Source: Tilletia caries
Lineage: Eukaryota > Basidiomycota > Exobasidiomycetes > Tilletiales > Tilletiaceae
DNA length: 64,000 nucleotides
NCBI GenBank assembly: GCA_032718865.1
Contig: JALUTQ010000040.1
Span: 1,240,001-1,304,000 of the forward strand
Reading direction: 5' to 3'
In this document: positions 58,158 to 64,000 of the stretch, in pieces
How positions within the stretch are numbered: the stretch's first letter is position 1
Layout of the letters: every line of letters begins with the position of its first letter
Program-made: the position numbers and the translations under genes
The notes under the pieces: generated by a model
The model's database searches: none
What the model was told of the DNA's origin: nothing
What the model saw: the letters and a program-made list of their open reading frames with translations, nothing else

Positions 58158-61100
58158 TCAGGGTGGGCCAGCAGCCACCTTGGTCCTATTGATCCGAGCG
58201 GCCTTCTTCTTCTCATACGCTTCGCGAACGACAGTCCGGATCGTCTCGAGACCCTCGTGCTAATGCAACGAGACACGAGAACGACAAAGTCAGCTTTCAT
58301 GGTGTGGAGATAAAGAGAAAGAAAGGATGGAACTCACCGTGTTCGCCTTGCCCGTGGTCCGGATGGTGTCGACCTGCTCCTTCGTCCAGCACAAGTTGTA
58401 ACTGCTCGAGAACGGCGCGGTGGAAGGGTCATACCCCGGCTGCACCTGATTCGGCAACAGCGGCAGGTAGACGAGCGTGGCCGGGTGGTCCGGAAGCGGC
58501 ACATGTCTCTCATTATAGATGATCCCATCCTTCACCTTGTAGTCGTCCAGATCCCACTTCTCCAACGTACCCGCGGCTTTCGCACGCTCCCACTCCGCCA
58601 TCTGCTCCCGACCGACGGGACGCGCGTCGAGGACTTGGGCATACCGGCCCTTGAAGCGCTCGGCGATCTCCGCTGCGGTGAGACTTGGAGGATCTTTCGG
58701 CTTTGCGCCCTTCTCCTTTTCCTCTTCTGTGAGTTCGGGGGTGAGATCCGGCAGGGGAGGGAGCTGGACGCGCGGCTGGATGTCGAGGCCCTTCTCCGTT
58801 CCACCTTCGTGAATGCGGTCGAGGGCAGCACCCTTTTGCACGTCACTGTTCGATGAGGGGAAAAGACAGGAAGAAAGTCAGCTGGATCGCTCCGCCCGAA
58901 CAAGACAGAACAAGGTGCTCACGAAGAATAGTCTCCGAGTAGCATCACATCGACGTTGCGGTGTGGCCGGAAGAACACGTCTATAGGATGGAGAACGTTG
59001 GTAAGATTAGATCTGTCTTATCAGATCTCAGAACGGCAGACCCACATGTTGGCAAGTTGTTGGACATGCCGGCATCGACCATATGAACGCGAGGAGAGTT
59101 CTGCAAGAGAAGGACATAGCAGGTAAGATCCAGTAAGGGACGGAAGTGCCCCAGATCAGAGAAGCTCTGAGTTCCGTGCTCACCTCGAAGCCCTGAAAGA
59201 AGCACATCACAAGATCATGTGTCACTCATAGAGTCCACCTCGGTGAGGTGCACTGCCAATCTCCATCGACTCACCTGTCCTCTTCCGATCTCCTTTTCGG
59301 CACCAAAGAACGGATTCGGCTCGTTCACAGCGTGCACAGGGTCTAGATCATAAAAGGGAGTGAGACGAGCCATAGGAGGAGGAGTTGTACCTGGCAGAGT
59401 TCCACTGCATGTATTCGTACTCACGATGGCTCCGCAGGCGCTCTACGCCCTTGGGGTTCTTCTTGGCCCACGAATCGGACCACTTCTGGATCTATTCGCG
59501 TCAAGTCGGGCCAGGTCGCAGAAGACAAGCTCAGAAAGGCGGCAAACACAGAGCATGAGTGAGTGGAGGGGACTCACCTGATTTCCAAATGCGTTCTGCG
59601 GCAGATTGCGCGCCAACGTATCCAACCAGGCTGAGAGCGGTCCAGCAGGAGCCGAAGTCGCGATACCCAGGAGGAGCGACAGATGGCGCTCGGGCAGTCG
59701 GTGCTTGATGTCCGAGATGCCCTTCTCGAAGAAACGACCGAAGGACCAGGTCGGGACCCAGCCTTCGAGCTCGTCGCAGCCGGTTTCGAAGCAGTTGATC
59801 TCGAACCACTGCCACCTGGAGGAGACATCAGATCAGGTGGGGTTAGTGTGCCATGAATTCAAGGGATGGAGAACGTGTGAGGTTCGATCGTACCAAGCGT
59901 TTGCGCGCTCGTGCTCCTCGCTAGCCTTCACCTGGTCGATTTCGTCGAAGGGATCAGTGGGAGACTGGCGTGAGAGTACGAGAGTAAGCGAAAGAGCAAT
60001 GATTTCAGGGGCGATGCTGAACCATGCAACGGCCTTACCTTCCAGTCTCTCCAAGGCCGCTCATGTCGGACCGCAGTGAAGATGGGCAATGGCGCAAGAC
60101 CGCGATCGATGCCAGTCGTCTGTACGACATTCGAGAACTTGAACCACTCATGCTTGAGGGCAGGAAAGACCTCCCCAAGATCGCTAAGTGGTTCCTGATC
60201 ATCCTGAACCTCCACGCCCGGCTTGACGATGTGCTTCTCGACCGCCTTGGCCTCCTGTTCCGCTGTCACTTTGGGCAAGACGATCTTGCCTGTGACGGGG
60301 TGAGAGCGGCTGAGGAGGATGTGAGTCGTAGTCAAGGCGCCATAGAGGTCGAGAGGTGTCCACTGAACGCTTCCAGCGCGCATCTTCTGGAGTATGGGTC
60401 CGAGCTGGAAGTAGATTCCTTTCGTCGAGCGAGCGACGGCGTTTATGGCCGTCGCAGAGAGCGGGTGGTCTGCAGACGTGTGGGAGAAGTGCTCGAGGAG
60501 GTTGCCTGCGTGTCCCTGCGCAATAGTGTAGAGCGCGCCAAGACTCCAGCAACTTCCACTCACGCCGGCCGCGTAGAAGACGAGGTCCCACAGCCCGTCG
60601 GCCTCGTCTTGGAGGGCTTCGATGAGCGCGACATATCCAAGACAGGCGCGGTACCCTCCACCGGATCCTCCGACGGCTATGATTGGGATGTCGTCTGGGT
60701 GGATTTGCTCGTCGTCGGGTAGCTGGAGGAAGCGCTTGAGGGCACCTGAATCGATGACGTGCTGCTTGCGGGCTGCGATGAAGCTAACTTCTTCGGGACA
60801 GAGGGAGTTGTCACGGCGGAGATGGGCATCCTTAGTGAGTTCTGGGTGCCGAGACGCGTCGGTAAGGTCGAGGGTGACCTGTAGATCGCCCGTTCGATAT
60901 TCAGCTCGTTGAGAGGAATGCATGGAAACAATCGGGAGAGACTCACCTCTTTGTAGAGATGGACAAAGTCTGAGAAGCGACTGGCGCCATTATGGAATTT
61001 CTCGTGGACCTTGCTTCCGAGAGCCTTGAAGGAGTTGGTAAGAGAGTGCATCCCCCCGCCGGCCTTGCGATCGTGTTGATCATCAGCCTGAGCTTGAGCC

Positions 61101-61423
61101 TGAGCTTGGGCTTCTGAGCGAGCGTGGGAGTCCTCCTTGACGGAGGAGAAGAAGGCCTTGATGCCATGTGGCTGGGATTCCTCCCCTCCGGCGTGAGCAG
61201 AGTGACTTGCGCTGGACCAGACGTCTGTTGCGCGTCGAGCGTCCTGCTCGTTCTGTTGGAGACCGGTGTCCTCTGCGGTGAGGTTACGACTGTGGGAATG
61301 TTGCATATAGTGCGGAAGCCATGATGAAGAGGGAGAGGGAGCGGAGGCCGCAGGGGCAGAGTCAGGGGCAGGGGCGGAAGCAGGGGCAGAGTCAGTACTA
61401 CCTGTCGTCGCGGCGGCGGACAT
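58158..61423 (-). CDS. Cytosolic phospholipase A2-like lipase (PLAc domain)
   Basis: Eleven exons: 61423-60947, 60878-60039, 59964-59894, 59815-59578, 59491-59425, 59342-59275, 59192-59184, 59100-59046, 58980-58923, 58845-58338, 58259-58158; 830 aa. Residues 1-150 are low complexity. The oxyanion loop GGSGGG is at 229-234, the nucleophile in GVSGS (S266) followed by CWS, and the catalytic Asp in MVDAGMSNNLP (D599): the Ser-Asp dyad of group IV PLA2 and fungal PLB. There is no signal peptide or C2 domain visible, so an intracellular enzyme releasing fatty acids from phospholipids is likely. Exon 7 is a 9-nt microexon coding GFE, inferred from splice signals on both sides. The C-terminal 270 residues are a fungal extension. 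Confidence 0.85.
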
Positions 61424-62037
61424 GGCTCGAGTGAAATTCCAAGATGAGGGACAACAACAGGAAGAAGGGTCAGCTCGTCGTCGTGGTCACGGTCAAGGAA
61501 CGTGAAATGGTCAGGAAGAGAGTATATACCAGGCAGCACAGCGGGACAGCGGAGCGCTAGCGCTCATCGAGCATGAAGCTGCCTTCGTATGTGTGGTCCT
61601 CTTGCAAGGTCGTCTGTGGCCTGTGCTGAGTAGAACGTGCCCCCAAGTGGTAGTAGGGCAAAATTTGGGCTCGTTATCTAATCTAATCCGCTGCCACTCA
61701 GCCGTGGAGGAAGTCACTCAGTAGTCAGGCTCGGAAAGAACAAGCGGGCGGCAGGATCGAGGACCAAGCATCAAGCATCCAGCATCCAGAGTCAAGACGA
61801 ACGCGAGTTGTCTTCTTTCGATCGGAGGATGGAATAAGGTCTGTGCTTGCTCGCTTGCTCACACCGAGGGATTCAGGGAAATGAGGTGGAGGGCTCCGCG
61901 GTCCGAGGCCCAAGTCAGTGGGGGAGTGGGTGAGATGAGACGAGATGGGAATGAATGGAAGACGGGAAGCATTCGCGTCGCGTCACCCTGACCATCACTC
62001 TCCCTGCTCGCTGACCCTCTGCTCCCTACGAAGTACG
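61424..62037. promoter_or_regulatory. Divergent region between the lipase gene and the last gene
   Basis: 614 bp; a CATCAAGCATCCAGCATCCAG repeat-like run near 61765-61787, no gene seen. Confidence 0.5.
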
Positions 62038-64000
62038 ATGCCGTCTGCCTCTGCGCCCAGCGCTTCCGGGTCGCGGCATGTCCAGTCTCCGGCCACTCCT
62101 GCCTACATTCCTCCCTACAGGTCCGACTGTCCATACCCCATTCGTCCCCTTATCAGGCCTCGCGCCAGCTTACACACTCCGTCCTACACTCCCATCCGCA
62201 CTCACCCTTTCCCTCCGCCCAATCTCACAGGCGTGCCCTACCCTTCCAAGAGGCACTCACATCTCGCCTCGCCCTCCGAGCGGCCGACAAATGCTCCATA
62301 TCCATCACCATTGTCATCCAAGACGTCCTCGTCTCGAACCGACGGTAAGCTTCATCCTCCCACCTGAGCCATGCCCAGCATTTTGCCAGCCAAGTCTCAC
62401 GTAGCTTGATTTCCCGCAGCCTCTTCTTCTCTTCCACTGCGAATATTGCCAATCGCGACGCCAAACACCGATCCACGCGCGCTCCAGTCGGCCGCATCAG
62501 CATCAACGCCACACATCTACTCGCGCTCGCTCCAGTCGGCTGCATCAGCATCGACCTCACACACATACCCACGCTCGCTCCAGTCGGCTGCATCAGTATC
62601 GGCATTCTCAGCATCAAGAGCTCAGAACACCCGTCCATTAGATCACTACGCCACTGCCATTCAGCCCTCGCCATCCCGAGTCCACCACGACAGCCGAAGA
62701 ACACACGTCCGACATCCCTCTTCGCGTTCACGCGAGTCTAGTCCTGTCCGGATAGCAAGTTCCAGCCCTGATCCGATATATCTCGTTGCGGACTCCTCAC
62801 ACCGACTCGTCACCACTACGTCGCAGCCGCACCGTGATTGCGGTGCACCATCCTCGAACCCCGCCAGCGAGCGGAGCGAGAAGCGCCGCAAGCGCACGAG
62901 CGATGGTCACCTTCGCGACGAACCAGGCAGCTCAAATGCTTCAACCAGATCCATCTCTCAGTCGGGAACCAAGAGGAGGAAGAAATCGAGCGCAGTCGAA
63001 GATTGGCGGATGAAACAAGTTTTCTTATCGGCTCAAACTCCAGAGTCTTCGAGAACAAATACTCCATCCTCGAACCCTGCCCAGGAACGTCCAACCCGAG
63101 CGGACGCTAGCACGCAGACGGAGCTCGCGACATCCACTGAACTTGCGACAGCCACTGAGCTCGCGACAGCCACTGAGCCTGCAGAAGTTAACGAACCGAC
63201 AGGGTGCGAACAATACTTCTGCTTCGATTCCGTCGCCCCTTCCTCAAGTGGGCCACTCAGCCAGAACGATGCGTTCGTAGCGCCGGTAGCGTCCAGCAGT
63301 ACCGACTTCTTATCTGCTTTGCTCGCCTCGATACCAGCTAGCGACCTAGCTCCTCCTTCCTTCTTCCTCAACGCCCACGAAGAAATCAACGAACAGGAAG
63401 ACGTCTTCGCGCCAAACCGCCCCAGCGTGGGGTGGTTCTCCATGTTTACGTCGAGAACGCCGGAGCCGGCCGGCTTCACGAACGACCTTCAATTCTCCGC
63501 TCCACAGGATCCGATTCATCACGGTCTGGATCTGATGAATGTTCAGCCCGCGGACGTCATCACCGGGGCCACATCAGCGCCGCCCCACATGTTTACAGCA
63601 GCTGCGGAGGAGACGAGCACAGCCGAGTGCACAACAGCTCCTCCTCCCTTGCCGACCCTGGCGGCGGAGACGGCAACAGCTGGATTGCTGACAGCGTCCC
63701 CGCAGATCCAGCAGCAACCTCTCCCTTCCGACTCGGCCCCTCCCGAACAGGCAGATCCGCCTCCCGCTGCTAATCCACCAGCTCGGAAAGGTGGGAAAAA
63801 GGTCAAGGCCGCTTCGCGCGATCCACCCGCTCGGAAAGGTGGGAGAAAGAGCAAGGCCGCGTCGCGCGGCAAGTCCAAGTCCAAGTCCAAGCCCAAGCCC
63901 AAGCCCAAGCCCAAGCCCAAGCCCAGCTCTGAGCCCAAGCCCAAGCCCAAGAGTTGGCCCTCGGAAGCGAGCCGGAAGCCCTCGGACCGTCTGGCCGCAG
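62038..64000 (+). CDS. Unrecognised Ser/Pro-rich protein (3' end outside window)
   Basis: Exon 1 62038-62344, intron 62345-62419, exon 2 62420 to the right edge without a stop; at least 629 residues. Start MPSASAPSASGS. No domain recognised. Visible features: a 16-residue repeat (RSLQSAASAS type) in about 2.5 copies at 62477-62605, basic clusters (SEKRRKRTSDG, SGTKRRKKSSAVEDWRMKQ) suggesting nuclear location, a TELATA hexapeptide repeat (63119-63180), an acidic/aromatic middle (EINEQEDVFAPNRPSVGWF), and near the edge two PPARKGGKK/RK motifs followed by a (Lys-Pro)n and (Lys-Ser)n tract. The AT-hook-like PARKGG motifs could bind DNA; this is only a suggestion. Confidence 0.7.
62477..62605 (+). 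repeat. 48-bp in-frame tandem repeat, about 2.5 units
   Basis: Units share CGCTCGCTCCAGTCGGC and GCATCAGCATC and encode RSLQSAASAS plus six variable residues, in the last gene of the window. Confidence 0.75.

Overview
The window is nuclear DNA of a filamentous or yeast-like fungus, almost certainly a basidiomycete. It is GC-rich, and most genes carry several short introns (about 65-120 bp, GTGAGT-type donors, YAG acceptors). The recognisable housekeeping genes are fungal: an Rco1-like PHD protein, an m-AAA protease, Swi1, Vps29, a cytosolic PLA2 and a GPI-anchored GH16 enzyme. I cannot name the species. Gene models were built by hand by joining exons in frame across GT/AG introns.

The layout has three parts. 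(1) 1-7.2 kb is conserved sequence: the 3' end of an unknown gene, then a seven-exon Rco1-like gene. (2) 7.2-38.5 kb is an accessory island. A very large inverted repeat (left arm 7220-23158, right arm 24320-35263, spacer about 1.16 kb) carries three secreted-protein gene types in each arm. The first is a signal-peptide protein of unknown family ('gene 1'). The second and third are two related 10-cysteine secreted proteins ('gene 2' and 'gene 3'). Each arm is also flanked at both ends by a copy of a third family ('CX15C' genes A, B, C, D), whose proteins contain four C-x(14-15)-C modules. A fifth copy (E) lies just outside the right arm. In A and E a long collagen-like Gly-X-Y linker separates modules 3 and 4; in C and D it is a short His/Pro linker; B is frameshifted in this linker. 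The left arm also holds a Ty1/copia element (4575 bp, identical 102-bp LTRs, target duplication ACTTC) that splits gene 2 and is absent from the right arm. (3) 39.2-64 kb is conserved sequence again: m-AAA protease and SWI1 (divergent pair), a cytochrome P450, a SUZ-domain protein, VPS29, a GH16 glycosidase, an endonuclease III-like DNA glycosylase, a cPLA2-like lipase, and the start of an unknown Ser/Pro-rich gene.

The island looks like a dynamic locus for small secreted proteins, shaped by inverted duplication, gene conversion and a retrotransposon. The products look like effector, antagonism or cell-surface proteins, but no function can be read from the sequence. The nearly identical arms, which differ mostly in homopolymer lengths, mean the assembly itself should be checked. 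The one-sided transposon, the differing outer copies (A versus D) and the asymmetric spacer argue that the palindrome is real.
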